Shown: in pieces, positions 1-8,863 of the stretch | Position numbering within the stretch: the stretch's first letter is position 1 | How the letters are laid out: each line of letters begins with the position of its first letter | Source of the DNA: UBA1422 sp041752735 | GTDB lineage: Bacteria; Bacillota; Clostridia; Peptostreptococcales; Anaerovoracaceae | Reading direction: 5' to 3' | Assembly: GCA_041752735.1 (NCBI GenBank) | Contig: JBGSVW010000006.1 | Location: forward strand, 1 to 64,000 | Length of the DNA: 64,000 nt | The notes under the pieces: model-generated | What the model saw: the letters and a program-made list of their open reading frames with translations, nothing else | Told to the model about the DNA's origin: nothing | Database searches by the model: none | Translations under genes and position numbers: made by a program

Positions 1-125
1 TTTTGTGTCATTTTAATTTTTCTTTGGTTTTATTTGATATCCTCATTATATCTCGCTTCGGCACCGTCTGTATTTTAGTTTTTTTAGTATATTTGGTATT
101 ATTATTTGCTGTATGGGGGATATAT

Positions 126-154
126 TTGCACTTAAAGAAAATATATACTATAAT
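126..154 (+). promoter_or_regulatory. Sigma-70-type promoter of the PocR/AraC gene
   Basis: TTGCAC (126-131) and TATAAT (149-154) are separated by 17 bp, close to the vegetative consensus, in AT-rich DNA 46 bp before the start codon at 200. The rest of 1-199 shows no gene. Confidence 0.6.
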
Positions 155-199
155 TGTATAAATTATGTTTTACTTTATAGTATTTTTTTGAGGTGACCC

Positions 200-1519
200 A
201 TGAATAAAAAACCCCTTTCCGCCTCTTATCCCGTGGAGATGTCCCGAGAAATCGAAAGCTCTATGCTTTCCTTTTGCAGCATTACCGGACTACCTGTGAC
301 TTACTATGATTCCCAGGGGCAAGTCAGGATGGAATACGGTTCACAATACAAAATATGCAAATTTCTCAAAGTTTATAACAAAGAAGGTACGGCATGTCGG
401 CAGCACTTGCTTTCTGCCATCCGAACTGCAGCAAATTTGGGAGAGCCATACTTCTTCGTCTGTGCTTCAGGCTTTGTGAATATCGCTATTCCACTGATTC
501 AAGACGGAAAGAATTATGGTTGCTTCATGGCGGGTCCAATCATCATGGAAAAATTCAGCCAGCGAACCATTTCCAAACTGCTTTCCATGAACATGAACCA
601 GGAAAGTTCTCTTCTCGAGGTAGATCACAATGCGGACTTCCTGTCACGCGTCATTTCTATACTACGGGAGATGTACATCTATTCATCCAAGCAGGTAGCC
701 CATCTGGCAACGCTCTTGAACAATTCTGTGGTGGCAAATCTTTTGGATAAAAGCGATTATGATAAAGTCAACGCAAGGTATTTGGAGCAGGTTCAAATCG
801 GCGACGATATCCGCGGATTGAAGCGGAGTGGCAAAGAAACCGGATATCCGGTCAGCCAGGAACACAACCTGATTAACATGGTTCGTGGTGGAAAGACCGT
901 TGAAGCAAAAGAAGCGATGACGGCATATCTCAACGGCATTCTCCTCTATGAAGCAGGAAATTTAGGGTTTATAAAGGTTCATCTCATTGAGCTGTGCGCA
1001 TTAATATCCAGGGCTAATCCTGACAAGAATATTGAAAACGAAGAATCCATCCGAGACAGCTTTTCTTATATCGAATCTCTAAACAAAATCGACAGCATCC
1101 AAGAATTAAAGGAATGGTCAGAGGCGTTGGTGGAACACTTCACAACAAGGACCGGTTTATTAAACTACCACGGAAATTCTCAGCTTGTGCTTCAGGTGCT
1201 GCGGCTCATTGCCAAAGACAATAAGTACGAGTTGACACTTGCCGGTGCCGCTTCACAACTCCATGTAAACCCTTCTTATCTATCCGGTCATTTCAAGCGG
1301 GAAACAGGAATGGGTTTTTCTGAATTTGTCAACGAACAGAAGATTATAAAAAGTAAAGAGTTGCTGGAAAAAACAAATCTGCGACTTCTGGAAATCGCAG
1401 ATTTGTGTGGTTTTGAAGATCAAAGTTATTTTACCAAGGTGTTCAGCAAACGTGTAGGCATGTCGCCCAGGGAATATCGAAATGCTATTTGTAAGTCACT
1501 TTCGAGTTCTGATCAATAA
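200..1519 (+). CDS. PocR-sensor AraC-family transcriptional regulator
   Basis: Cytoplasmic transcription regulator of 439 residues. The N-terminal ~170 residues match the PocR ligand-binding sensor fold (conserved Cys-rich stretch, with FFVCASGFVNIAIPL and CFMAGPI), which in PocR-type proteins senses small organic compounds such as diols. The last ~100 residues are a double helix-turn-helix of the AraC/XylS type (LHVNPSYLSGHFKRETG, then IADLCGFEDQSYFTKVFSK). The start follows GAGGTG at a good distance. The gene stands alone behind its own promoter, and no diol or ethanolamine genes lie next to it in this window, so its target is unknown. Its 3' end overlaps the convergent DUF3048 gene by 35 bp. 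Confidence 0.85.
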   Translation: MNKKPLSASYPVEMSREIESSMLSFCSITGLPVTYYDSQGQVRMEYGSQYKICKFLKVYNKEGTACRQHLLSAIRTAANLGEPYFFVCASGFVNIAIPLIQDGKNYGCFMAGPIIMEKFSQRTISKLLSMNMNQESSLLEVDHNADFLSRVISILREMYIYSSKQVAHLATLLNNSVVANLLDKSDYDKVNARYLEQVQIGDDIRGLKRSGKETGYPVSQEHNLINMVRGGKTVEAKEAMTAYLNGILLYEAGNLGFIKVHLIELCALISRANPDKNIENEESIRDSFSYIESLNKIDSIQELKEWSEALVEHFTTRTGLLNYHGNSQLVLQVLRLIAKDNKYELTLAGAASQLHVNPSYLSGHFKRETGMGFSEFVNEQKIIKSKELLEKTNLRLLEIADLCGFEDQSYFTKVFSKRVGMSPREYRNAICKSLSSSDQ

Positions 1520-2561
1520 CGTGTACCCAGGTTTTTCCCCGGGTCAAGACGAATTCCTTCCCTTCAGCATCAGTGAAAACAGTTGGTGAATCAAGGTCTG
1601 CTCTGGACCAGGTTCCTTCCACCATGTTGCCACCAGTAAACAGCAACGCTTTGCCTCCGGCAGTCATATCAATACGCAGCGTTTTCCCTCCAGCGTAAAT
1701 CGGGCTGCTTTTTACGTATTGAATTAAAATGTTAGATTCGGTTATGGGCAAATCGTTTTCTGCATCGATATATAACTCACCGTCAACATAGTGTTCGTAC
1801 AAATTCGTTTCTTGAATGTATTTGTATTCCACCAGGGTGTATGGATTGTCTACGGTAATTTCTGTGGCAGCGGGAACGACAGTCTCATCCCCTTCCTCTG
1901 TATCCTTATTGGCATCTTCCTTCTCTTCAGGGGCAAACGTGAAGGTACGAAGCTCTTGCAATACATCCAACGAACGGCTTCTGATAACCTCCCACAAATC
2001 CGCATAATTCAGCATGGAATTATGAGGAGCGTAACGGGTATCGGAACGCCAGAAGATGGTGGAATTATTGTCTGGAGATACATGGTCAACCACACCGGTT
2101 TTCAGATATGCAACACCTTCTACGCTGCCGCCATGATGAACGAATATGGCCCCGTATTCTCTTGCCACATCAACGAAATATGGCCGTGCGCTTCGGATGG
2201 GTCCTACCACATCGGGCGTTTCACCATAGAAGAGTACCTGAAGGCGGGTCAACCCTCCTTCCGCCGGCATTTCGAAAATAATATCTGCTTTGGATAATCC
2301 GGATTGGGGCCTGCACTCCACGTTGTCGATGGAAAACTGGATCACTCGATTTGGCAATGTTTCTGCACGAAGACCTGTTAGCGGGTTAATAGGCCGGGTA
2401 TCTTCGGGGTCAGGTTTTGGCTCACTAATCGGCGTATTACCAGTAAGAGCCAGCCCAACTCCCGTGGCAGCGATAAGCAGAAGTATAATCCCCACCAATA
2501 ATGGGGTTTTACTCTTTTTTTTATTTTTATTCCTATTTTGTCTCATATCATCTTGTTGCAT
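1485..2561 (-). CDS. DUF3048 domain protein (YerB-like), membrane-anchored
   Basis: A 358-residue DUF3048/YerB-type extracytoplasmic protein of unknown biochemical role. After a basic N-terminus, a hydrophobic segment (about residues 19-39) should anchor it in the membrane. There is no lipobox cysteine, unlike many YerB homologues. The conserved core includes NPLTGLRAE, a VGPIRSARPYFVD stretch and HHGGS. The ATG at 2561 is preferred over an upstream in-frame start because AAGGGGAG lies 7-8 nt ahead of it. It is probably co-transcribed with the SGNH hydrolase 13 bp upstream. An acidic insertion rich in Glu/Asp sits near residues 215-230. Confidence 0.8.
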   Translation of the reverse strand: MQQDDMRQNRNKNKKKSKTPLLVGIILLLIAATGVGLALTGNTPISEPKPDPEDTRPINPLTGLRAETLPNRVIQFSIDNVECRPQSGLSKADIIFEMPAEGGLTRLQVLFYGETPDVVGPIRSARPYFVDVAREYGAIFVHHGGSVEGVAYLKTGVVDHVSPDNNSTIFWRSDTRYAPHNSMLNYADLWEVIRSRSLDVLQELRTFTFAPEEKEDANKDTEEGDETVVPAATEITVDNPYTLVEYKYIQETNLYEHYVDGELYIDAENDLPITESNILIQYVKSSPIYAGGKTLRIDMTAGGKALLFTGGNMVEGTWSRADLDSPTVFTDAEGKEFVLTRGKTWVHVIDQNSKVTYK

Positions 2562-2574
2562 GATTTTTCTCCCC

Positions 2575-3132
2575 TTATAATTCATCAATAATGCATTGGG
2601 CAATCCATTCCTGACCTTCCACTGTAGGATGAATTCCATCATGGTATTTCCCAAATCCCTTGTATTTTAACTCTAAATCCACCAAGGTGCAACCTTTTCC
2701 AACGGCAATGCTTCGGATTAACTTTGAAAGTTCATTCAATTTTTCGTTCACCAGCTGATAATCTATTGATTCTCCTATCATCCATTGATGGGCAGCCTGA
2801 GCCGGGCTACATTGAATTGGCGTTAGAATCACTGGTTCAATTCCATGATTTTGTGCAATTTCAATCATCAACTCAATGTTTTTTATGGCTTCTATCGGGC
2901 TTGCTATTTGATGAATGAAATCGTTGGTGCCAGTGAGAATCAATGCTTTATCAGGCTGATGTGCCAACACGTCCGTTGGAAAGCGACTTAGTACCATGGC
3001 AGTTGTATCCCCATTGACACCTTTGTTTATAACTTGCCAACCGGTTCTCTCCCGAAGTACAGAAGGGAAACTTTGTCCTTGTCTATGGGGGAATCCTTTG
3101 ACGATGCTGTTGCCGATGCAAACAACTTTCAT
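2575..3132 (-). CDS. SGNH/GDSL-family hydrolase
   Basis: A 185-residue hydrolase of the SGNH (GDSL) family, likely an esterase or lysophospholipase-like enzyme. Block I is IGNS with nucleophile Ser9 (Asn replaces the usual Asp of GDS). Block III is GTND at 68-71, with oxyanion residue Asn70. Block V is DGIHP at 165-169, giving the Asp/His pair Asp165 and His168. No signal peptide is visible, so it acts in the cytoplasm. It is the first gene of a two-gene unit with the DUF3048 protein. The substrate cannot be predicted from the sequence. Confidence 0.85.
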   Translation of the reverse strand: MKVVCIGNSIVKGFPHRQGQSFPSVLRERTGWQVINKGVNGDTTAMVLSRFPTDVLAHQPDKALILTGTNDFIHQIASPIEAIKNIELMIEIAQNHGIEPVILTPIQCSPAQAAHQWMIGESIDYQLVNEKLNELSKLIRSIAVGKGCTLVDLELKYKGFGKYHDGIHPTVEGQEWIAQCIIDEL

Positions 3133-3208
3133 GGCTGTTTCTCCTCTGAATGTGTTATAATGTTTTCTATCATTATACCCTCATTTTTACCAAATGGAAG
3201 GATAAAAA

Positions 3209-3463
3209 ATGCGTCACACCATTATTCCCCGCGGCGTTTGTCCCATGAAAGTTGAATTTGACTTAGATGGAGAAATCGTAACAAATATCAAATTCACAGG
3301 AGGATGTAACGGGAATCTCAAAGCCATCTCGGCATTGGTCGATGGGTTGACTGTGGACCAGATTAATCACAAGTTGGCAGGAATCACCTGTGGTGGCAAA
3401 TCTTCCTCTTGCACGGATCAATTGGCTATTGCAGTAAAAAAGGCTATGGGCGACGAGAAATAG
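3209..3463 (+). CDS. TSCPD domain protein (four-cysteine small family)
   Basis: An 84-residue protein of the small TSCPD family (TIGR03905-like). The domain also occurs at the C-terminus of some ribonucleotide reductases. Conserved features are the central FTGGCNGNLKAIS and the C-terminal ITCGGKSSSCTDQLA, with cysteines probably binding a metal. The start is preceded by GGAAGGA. It lies 20 bp upstream of a CDF metal efflux gene in the same direction, which fits a metal-related role, but that is inference only. Confidence 0.8.
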   Translation: MRHTIIPRGVCPMKVEFDLDGEIVTNIKFTGGCNGNLKAISALVDGLTVDQINHKLAGITCGGKSSSCTDQLAIAVKKAMGDEK

Positions 3464-3483
3464 TTGACCAGGGAGGTCAAAGC

Positions 3484-4656
3484 ATGAACAATCTTTTGAT
3501 AAAACTTTTTGTCAAAAACCATGAAGACATCGAAAACCCTGATGTTCGGCTTCGTTATGGCAAATTGGCTGGGGCAGTAGGCATTGCGACGAATCTGGTC
3601 TTATGCATCGTAAAGGTTATCATTGGATTGATTTCCGGTAGCATCGCAATCATTGCAGACGGTATTAACAACCTTTCCGATACTTCATCCTCGTTAATTA
3701 CGCTAATAGGGTTTCGCCTGTCTTCACAACCTGAGGATGAAGCCCACCCTTACGGGCATGCTAGGATGGAATATCTGGCCGGCTTGATTGTTTCTGTGCT
3801 AATCATCGTTGTCGGCATTTTTCTCATGCAATCCTCTATCGATAAAATTATTCATCCTGTAGACATCGTTGTGGATTCCATTACGCTGATTATTCTTGCT
3901 CTCTCAATGGTGATTAAGCTATGGCAAACTTTTTTTAATCTGAAAGTTGGCAAAATCATCAACTCGGTTACGTTGATGGCCACTGCCACCGACAGCAGAA
4001 ATGACGTGATTGCCACTGGGGTGATTCTGATTGGGGTCGCTGTTGTCAGATTTACAGGTATACAGCTGGATGGTTGGTTGGGTTGCTTTGTAGCCCTATT
4101 TATCATATGGTCTGGCATCCAATTAATCCGCCAGACGTCAAGTCCCTTGTTGGGAGAGGCGCCTGATCAGCACCTTATTGATGAAATTGTTCGCATCACA
4201 CATTCCAATCCCAATGTTTTGGGGGTTCATGATTTAGCCGTCCACAATTACGGCCCGGGCAAAATCTTCGCTTCCATCCATATTGAAGTGGATGCAGACG
4301 GAGATTTGATGCAAAGCCATGATATGGTAGATAATATAGAATTTGAAATACGTAGGGTGCTGAACATCCATTGTGTCGCACATATGGACCCGGTTCGTAT
4401 CAATGATCCCATTGTGTGTCAGGTTAAGGCGCCGATACAGCGAGTGCTTGAATCATTGGACGATGTAACAGAAATCCATGACCTCCGGGTAGTTCCCGGT
4501 CACACCCACACCAACATCATCTTTGATGCGGTATTAGCGCCCAAATGCAAATTGTCGGAACCTGAGCTACAAAAGATTTTTGAAGATGCCATCCACCTGG
4601 TCAACCCCTCATATCATGTATCCGTCGTGTTTGACCGTGCATATACTCACCTCTAG
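3484..4656 (+). CDS. Cation diffusion facilitator (CDF) metal efflux transporter
   Basis: A 390-residue inner-membrane metal/proton antiporter of the CDF family (Zn, Fe, Mn or Co/Ni). The N-terminal ~230 residues hold about six membrane spans, including SIAIIADGINNLSDTSSS (first metal-site half, N/D) and TATDSRNDVIATG (second half, D/D). The last ~170 residues hold a cytoplasmic dimerization domain followed by a second copy-like extension, which makes it about 90 residues longer than the minimal CDF length. The ATG at 3484 follows GGAGGTC; an upstream in-frame start lies inside the TSCPD gene and was rejected. It ends before a bidirectional terminator. Confidence 0.88.
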   Translation: MNNLLIKLFVKNHEDIENPDVRLRYGKLAGAVGIATNLVLCIVKVIIGLISGSIAIIADGINNLSDTSSSLITLIGFRLSSQPEDEAHPYGHARMEYLAGLIVSVLIIVVGIFLMQSSIDKIIHPVDIVVDSITLIILALSMVIKLWQTFFNLKVGKIINSVTLMATATDSRNDVIATGVILIGVAVVRFTGIQLDGWLGCFVALFIIWSGIQLIRQTSSPLLGEAPDQHLIDEIVRITHSNPNVLGVHDLAVHNYGPGKIFASIHIEVDADGDLMQSHDMVDNIEFEIRRVLNIHCVAHMDPVRINDPIVCQVKAPIQRVLESLDDVTEIHDLRVVPGHTHTNIIFDAVLAPKCKLSEPELQKIFEDAIHLVNPSYHVSVVFDRAYTHL

Positions 4657-4715
4657 TAGCCCCGCCACCATAAACACCACACATTGAAACCCCTTCAACT
4701 TATAATGACTATCAA

Positions 4716-4742
4716 AAGCCCCCGCAATTATTGCAGGGGCTT
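4716..4742. terminator. Bidirectional intrinsic terminator
   Basis: AAGCCCCCGCAA pairs with TTGCAGGGGCTT (12 bp, one C-A mismatch) around a 3-nt loop, with T-rich sequence on the plus side and A residues on the other. It lies between the convergent CDF and lipoprotein genes. Confidence 0.8.
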
Positions 4743-4776
4743 CGTTTATCTTTCAGTACTTTGTTTATTTATATGT

Positions 4777-5454
4777 TTAGGACATGCTTAAGAAGAACGT
4801 GGTTTCATCCACCAATTCATAACCTGAGGGCATTTCCATCAAACCATCGGGTATGTCTTTGGTCAATTCGTTGATAACCATGGTAGAACCCATACCGCCC
4901 AACTTGACTTCGATGGCAAAAAGGTTGTCCCCCTTAAAGTAGTATCGCACAACAGCCTCTTCTTCACCGGTTCCCATGTTAAACTCCTCATAGTCATAGG
5001 AATTGTCGTCAATTCCTGCCAGGTCTGTGATGGGTCCGCTACCATCCGTGCCAAACTCAATGCCGCTGTAATCGAATACCCCACTGTCCAAAGGATCTGT
5101 AGTCGCCTCTCCTTCCATGAGCATATACACTTTCTTCTCGTCATTGATATAGTACATTTGGCCGTCTAATGTCAGAATACGGACAGGGTAGCCAATACCA
5201 GAGATTTCCACGCTGCTGTCCAACCCGTCCACTGCCATTTTCATAGAAGATTCAATACCGCTTACATAGGCTGAATAATCCAGGTAGTAGGTGCCGGACT
5301 CCATGATTTCTACAAATTCTCCTGATTTATAATTATCAAATTTTCCGCCTTCATCAGTTCCCGGGGTGTTGTCTTGATCCTCAGCGCCCCCACCGCAAGC
5401 TGTCAGAGTTGCCAGAAGCAATACTGCCAACAGCGCCAATATTTTTTTCTTCAT
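4777..5454 (-). CDS. Secreted lipoprotein, function unknown
   Basis: A 225-residue lipoprotein. The N-terminus is a lipoprotein signal peptide with lipobox LTAC (Cys20) followed by a Gly/Asp/Glu-rich linker, so the mature protein sits on the outer face of the membrane. The rest looks like a beta-rich LolA/DUF-type fold similar to small outer-face lipoproteins, but no family was recognised with certainty. The start is set by AGGAGG upstream of ATG at 5454. It is a single-gene unit that converges on the CDF gene and shares its terminator. Confidence 0.75.
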   Translation of the reverse strand: MKKKILALLAVLLLATLTACGGGAEDQDNTPGTDEGGKFDNYKSGEFVEIMESGTYYLDYSAYVSGIESSMKMAVDGLDSSVEISGIGYPVRILTLDGQMYYINDEKKVYMLMEGEATTDPLDSGVFDYSGIEFGTDGSGPITDLAGIDDNSYDYEEFNMGTGEEEAVVRYYFKGDNLFAIEVKLGGMGSTMVINELTKDIPDGLMEMPSGYELVDETTFFLSMS

Positions 5455-5580
5455 CTTCTTATCCTCCTATTGGACATATGGATTAACTTGGTAAAATTAT
5501 ACCACATTTTCTGCTTGTTTGTGCTATGCTATATTTAGAGAAAAAGGATTTCATCCTATGGAAACGAAAGGAATAGACTG

Positions 5581-6315
5581 ATGGAAAACTATATCAGCAT
5601 TCGGAACATCAACAAGAGCTTTGGCAAAAAGCAGGTTCTCTTCGATGTATCCTTGGATGTGCCAAAGGGCTGTATTTTTGGGCTTCTTGGTCCTTCTGGT
5701 TGTGGCAAAACCACCACGGTGCGCATTATGGCCGGTATCTTAGGGGCTGATTCTGGAGAAACTTATATCTTGGACGAAAAAATGCCCAATCTGAAACTAA
5801 TGAGCAAAATTGGTTATATGGCCCAGGCGGATGCCTTGTACGGTATGCTTTCCGGCTACGAAAACCTTCAGTTTTTTGGTGAAGTATATGGTATGAAACG
5901 CAAAGAACTGAAGGCACGAATCGATTATGTCATGGGTCTGGTTAATCTGACTGAAGATCTTCACAAACCAGTCAACGCATACTCAGGTGGTATGAAACGG
6001 CGACTTTCCCTGGCCATTGCCCTCTTGCCCAACCCAAAAGTGCTGATTCTGGATGAACCCACCGTTGGGATCGACCCCCTGCTTCGCCAAGATGTATGGG
6101 ATGAGTTGTATGGTTTGGCCGACAAAGGAGTCAGTCTGATTGTTACCACCCATGTCATGGATGAAGCCATAAAATGTCAACAGATTTCTATGATGCGAAA
6201 TGGCAGGCTTCTTGCCACCGGTACCCCAAAAGAAATCATGGCTAAGACAGGCACTTCTGACCTTGAAGAAGCTTTTATCAAGATGGGACGGGAGGGGATT
6301 ACTTATGAGAATTAA
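5581..6315 (+). CDS. ABC transporter ATP-binding protein (ABC-2 exporter type)
   Basis: A 244-residue ATPase of an ABC exporter. Walker A is GPSGCGKTT at 37-45, the signature is YSGGMKRR, Walker B is VLILDEPTVGID, and the switch histidine is in VTTHVMDEA. Sequence type and length fit the drug/sodium exporter-like (CcmA) group that works with ABC-2 permeases. AAAGGA precedes the ATG. It overlaps the permease gene by 11 bp, so the two are translationally coupled. The exported substrate is unknown. Confidence 0.9.
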   Translation: MENYISIRNINKSFGKKQVLFDVSLDVPKGCIFGLLGPSGCGKTTTVRIMAGILGADSGETYILDEKMPNLKLMSKIGYMAQADALYGMLSGYENLQFFGEVYGMKRKELKARIDYVMGLVNLTEDLHKPVNAYSGGMKRRLSLAIALLPNPKVLILDEPTVGIDPLLRQDVWDELYGLADKGVSLIVTTHVMDEAIKCQQISMMRNGRLLATGTPKEIMAKTGTSDLEEAFIKMGREGITYEN

Positions 6316-7420
6316 AGCACTGGCGTTTCGAATTTTGAATCAAATCCGCCACGATAAGCGGACTTTAGGGCTAATCCTGATTGCTCCGCTACTAATTTTA
6401 ACTGTCATTTATTTTATCTTCAACACTTCCGGCAGCACCTTTACCATTGGTGTGGTAGATGTGCCACAAACCGTTGTGGAACGAATCACCGATAACGAAG
6501 ACCTTACCATTACAGTCAATGAATATACTTCAGCCGAAGCACGAGATGCGGTCAATAACGAAGAAGCCATTGCCGTTTTGGATATGAGTGGCAAGACCCC
6601 TGTAATCTATCTTGACGCCAGCGATGCGGCAAGCGCAGCTAAAATCACAGGCCTTTTGAAAAGTGTGGTTATGCTGGATAGTATCAGCACAGTCCGGGAT
6701 GCCTTGAATAATTTGAAAGAGATGCTCCCCCCTGCACTGCTGGGATCCATCACGCTACCAGAATTACCGGATATTGAATCCGCCACCGACAGCTGGGAAG
6801 TGGATTATGTTTATGGCAGTGCCGACAGTACTTTTTTCGACAATTTTGGCGCGCCAATGGTTGGCATCATCGTATTCTTTCTGACCTTCCTCATCGCCGG
6901 AATCAACTTCCTGTCGGAGCGAACTTCAGGAACCCTTGAGAAGCTGCTTTCCACACCCATCAAGCGGGGAGAAATCATCGCAGGCTATACGCTGGGCTTT
7001 GGTATCTTAGCAGTGGTCCAGTCATTGTTGGTCACCCTCTTTGTCGTCTATGTCCTTGGAATGCAAGTGGTAGGTAGCATCTGGCTTGTCATCTTGATTA
7101 ATCTACTTACTGCAGTCACTGCTTTGACCCTTGGCATCTTGCTTTCCACTCTGGCCAATAGCGAATTCCAGATGATTCAGTTTATCCCCATTGTTATTCT
7201 TCCACAAATTTTCCTTTGCGGGTTGTTTGATTTATCCGGTGGCTGGGTTATCGTTAGTTATTTTATGCCACTTTACTATACCACCGATGCATTGGCGGAG
7301 GTCATATTAAGGGGACATGGTTTTGGGTCCATTTATTTGGATTTACTTGTTCTCTCCGGACTTTCATTCATCTTTGTGATGGTGAACACCTTAATGCTCA
7401 AACGGCATCGGGGGGTCTAG
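6305..7420 (+). CDS. ABC-2 type transporter permease
   Basis: The 371-residue membrane partner of the preceding ATPase. It has one N-terminal span, a ~180-residue extracytoplasmic domain, then five C-terminal spans with the family stretch INFLSERTSGTLEKLLSTPIKRGEII. This is the YhgE/ABC2_membrane_3 layout with a large external loop. The ATG at 6305 lies inside the end of the ATPase gene; a longer in-frame version starting at 6200 would run deep into the ATPase and is unlikely. Confidence 0.87.
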   Translation: MRIKALAFRILNQIRHDKRTLGLILIAPLLILTVIYFIFNTSGSTFTIGVVDVPQTVVERITDNEDLTITVNEYTSAEARDAVNNEEAIAVLDMSGKTPVIYLDASDAASAAKITGLLKSVVMLDSISTVRDALNNLKEMLPPALLGSITLPELPDIESATDSWEVDYVYGSADSTFFDNFGAPMVGIIVFFLTFLIAGINFLSERTSGTLEKLLSTPIKRGEIIAGYTLGFGILAVVQSLLVTLFVVYVLGMQVVGSIWLVILINLLTAVTALTLGILLSTLANSEFQMIQFIPIVILPQIFLCGLFDLSGGWVIVSYFMPLYYTTDALAEVILRGHGFGSIYLDLLVLSGLSFIFVMVNTLMLKRHRGV

Positions 7421-7666
7421 ATGCATTTTATTTATATCATAAAATGCAAAGACAGTACCCTTTACACCGGGTGGACCACAGATGTGGCGGCGCGGGTCAA
7501 CGCTCATAACGAAGGGGTAGGTGCCAAATACACCAAAGGCCGCGGTCCTGTTACACTCATTCATACCGAAGCCTTCGAAAGCAAATCCGATGCCCTTCGC
7601 CGGGAGATGGCCATCAAAAAACTTTCCCGAGAGGAAAAATTGAAATTGGCAAATGCAAAAAAATAG
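7421..7666 (+). CDS. GIY-YIG domain protein (UPF0213/YhbQ type)
   Basis: An 81-residue stand-alone GIY-YIG nuclease-fold protein: FIYIIKCKDSTLYTGWT carries the family's Y...Y-x-G signature, followed by conserved Arg and the AL-RRE-A-IK helix. Members of this small family are thought to act on DNA, but their substrate is poorly defined. The ATG directly follows the permease stop codon with no gap, so it depends on the upstream genes for expression. Confidence 0.85.
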   Translation: MHFIYIIKCKDSTLYTGWTTDVAARVNAHNEGVGAKYTKGRGPVTLIHTEAFESKSDALRREMAIKKLSREEKLKLANAKK

Positions 7667-7710
7667 TGGTTGTGTTGCAACCAAACGATATCAGTGGCTT
7701 ATCAAAAAAC

Positions 7711-7742
7711 AAAAGCATCGTCTCCAAAGAAACGATGCTTTT
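7711..7742. terminator. Bidirectional intrinsic terminator
   Basis: AAAAGCATCGT pairs perfectly with ACGATGCTTTT (11 bp, 10-nt loop), with T residues to 7744 on the plus strand and an A-rich left flank. It serves the convergent GIY-YIG gene and the ornithine operon. Confidence 0.85.
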
Positions 7743-7768
7743 TTATGGAAATGGCAAAATGGTATTGT

Positions 7769-8854
7769 TTACTTATAGACCTTCTCCACGTAGGGGCTGG
7801 TCATAGCCTTCAGCATGGAACCATATCCAACCTTAAAAGTTAGTACATCCCCCACCTTATATTTTTGAGTGGCATCGGTCAAGTCCAACAAAAGATGGTC
7901 GGAGCTGCCTCCCAAAACTCGAATCTGGGCATCTAGCGGCATCAGACTATCCACATCAATGTCTTGCTTACCAATAGCCAGAATGGCTCGCTTCATCATG
8001 CCCCGGTCTTCATATGTTGGTTTATGCCCAAAAGCATCCAAGCCGACCTCCCCAATAGGTAGAGATGGCTTTGTTTTTAATTCGATAATCTGTGCTTCCA
8101 ACAGCAACGCATCGTCTGTTGTGCCCGGCAATTTGGTGCCGTAAGCGGTATCGTTACCCAAAAGGAAAGATTCTCCCAGCCGCAGGTTGTTGATTCGTTT
8201 GGGCAGTTCTCCTTTGTCAATCAGATAGATTGAACTAGAGTTGCCTCCGGAAATCATCTCCAGCTTGATGCCCAGTTTCCCTTCAATTCGATTCGCCCAG
8301 TTGCATAGTTGGGACAGATTGTCTTCTTTGGGGATGATGGCACCATAGCATGTCAAATTTACCGCCAAGCCATATAGGGTAATATTTTTCATGGCCAGGG
8401 TTTTACGCACTGTGGAAAAAACCTCGTCTGAATTCTCGGTGAAAATGCCTTCTCGCAAGTCACCTAGATCAATCATCAAGACCACTTTGTGGTTGACTTC
8501 CTGCTTGCCTGCCTCTTCATTGAGCAATTGAATCGTGGAAAGCTCCGAGTTAAAGCTGATGTCCACATACCGAACGACCTCTTTGATTTCAGACGCCTGC
8601 GGCAGCCGAAGCAAAACTGTTTTCTTGTCGTTGCCTCTTGAGAACTCGGCATAGGTCATGATGTTTTTCATTCGAGAGTCTGCCAAATAGTCCACTTTTG
8701 GATGTTTGACAACCATCTCAATGATTTTACGATCTGCGCAAACCCCTTTGGTGACAATCATCATAGAGCAATTGCCCCGGTCTTTGGTAATGGCTGCAAC
8801 GCCATCCAGGTTGTGCTTGAGTTTTTTGATGTCTATGGTCAATCTTGGATACAT
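7769..8854 (-). CDS. orr: Ornithine racemase (PLP-dependent, alanine racemase-like)
   Basis: A 361-residue fold-type III PLP enzyme. It should convert L-ornithine to D-ornithine, the substrate of the aminomutase encoded upstream. The PLP lysine is Lys36 in MMIVTKGVCAD, and further barrel motifs include DLGDLREGIF and SGGNSSSIYL. Length and sequence match the alanine/ornithine racemase family rather than alr, which is longer in its C-terminal half. It is the last gene of the ornithine operon, 9 bp after the reactivase gene and just before the operon terminator. The assignment rests strongly on this context. Confidence 0.88.
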   Translation of the reverse strand: MYPRLTIDIKKLKHNLDGVAAITKDRGNCSMMIVTKGVCADRKIIEMVVKHPKVDYLADSRMKNIMTYAEFSRGNDKKTVLLRLPQASEIKEVVRYVDISFNSELSTIQLLNEEAGKQEVNHKVVLMIDLGDLREGIFTENSDEVFSTVRKTLAMKNITLYGLAVNLTCYGAIIPKEDNLSQLCNWANRIEGKLGIKLEMISGGNSSSIYLIDKGELPKRINNLRLGESFLLGNDTAYGTKLPGTTDDALLLEAQIIELKTKPSLPIGEVGLDAFGHKPTYEDRGMMKRAILAIGKQDIDVDSLMPLDAQIRVLGGSSDHLLLDLTDATQKYKVGDVLTFKVGYGSMLKAMTSPYVEKVYK

Positions 8855-8863
8855 AAATTTTCC

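Noticed and set aside
1791..2297. 168-codon plus-strand ORF inside the DUF3048 gene
   Set aside because: It is antisense to a gene with clear family motifs, and its composition (rich in Cys, Phe, Ile) looks like a shadow frame.
3409..3483. Upstream extension of the CDF transporter into the TSCPD gene
   Set aside because: GGAGGTC directly precedes ATG at 3484, and the extension would be out of frame over conserved TSCPD codons.
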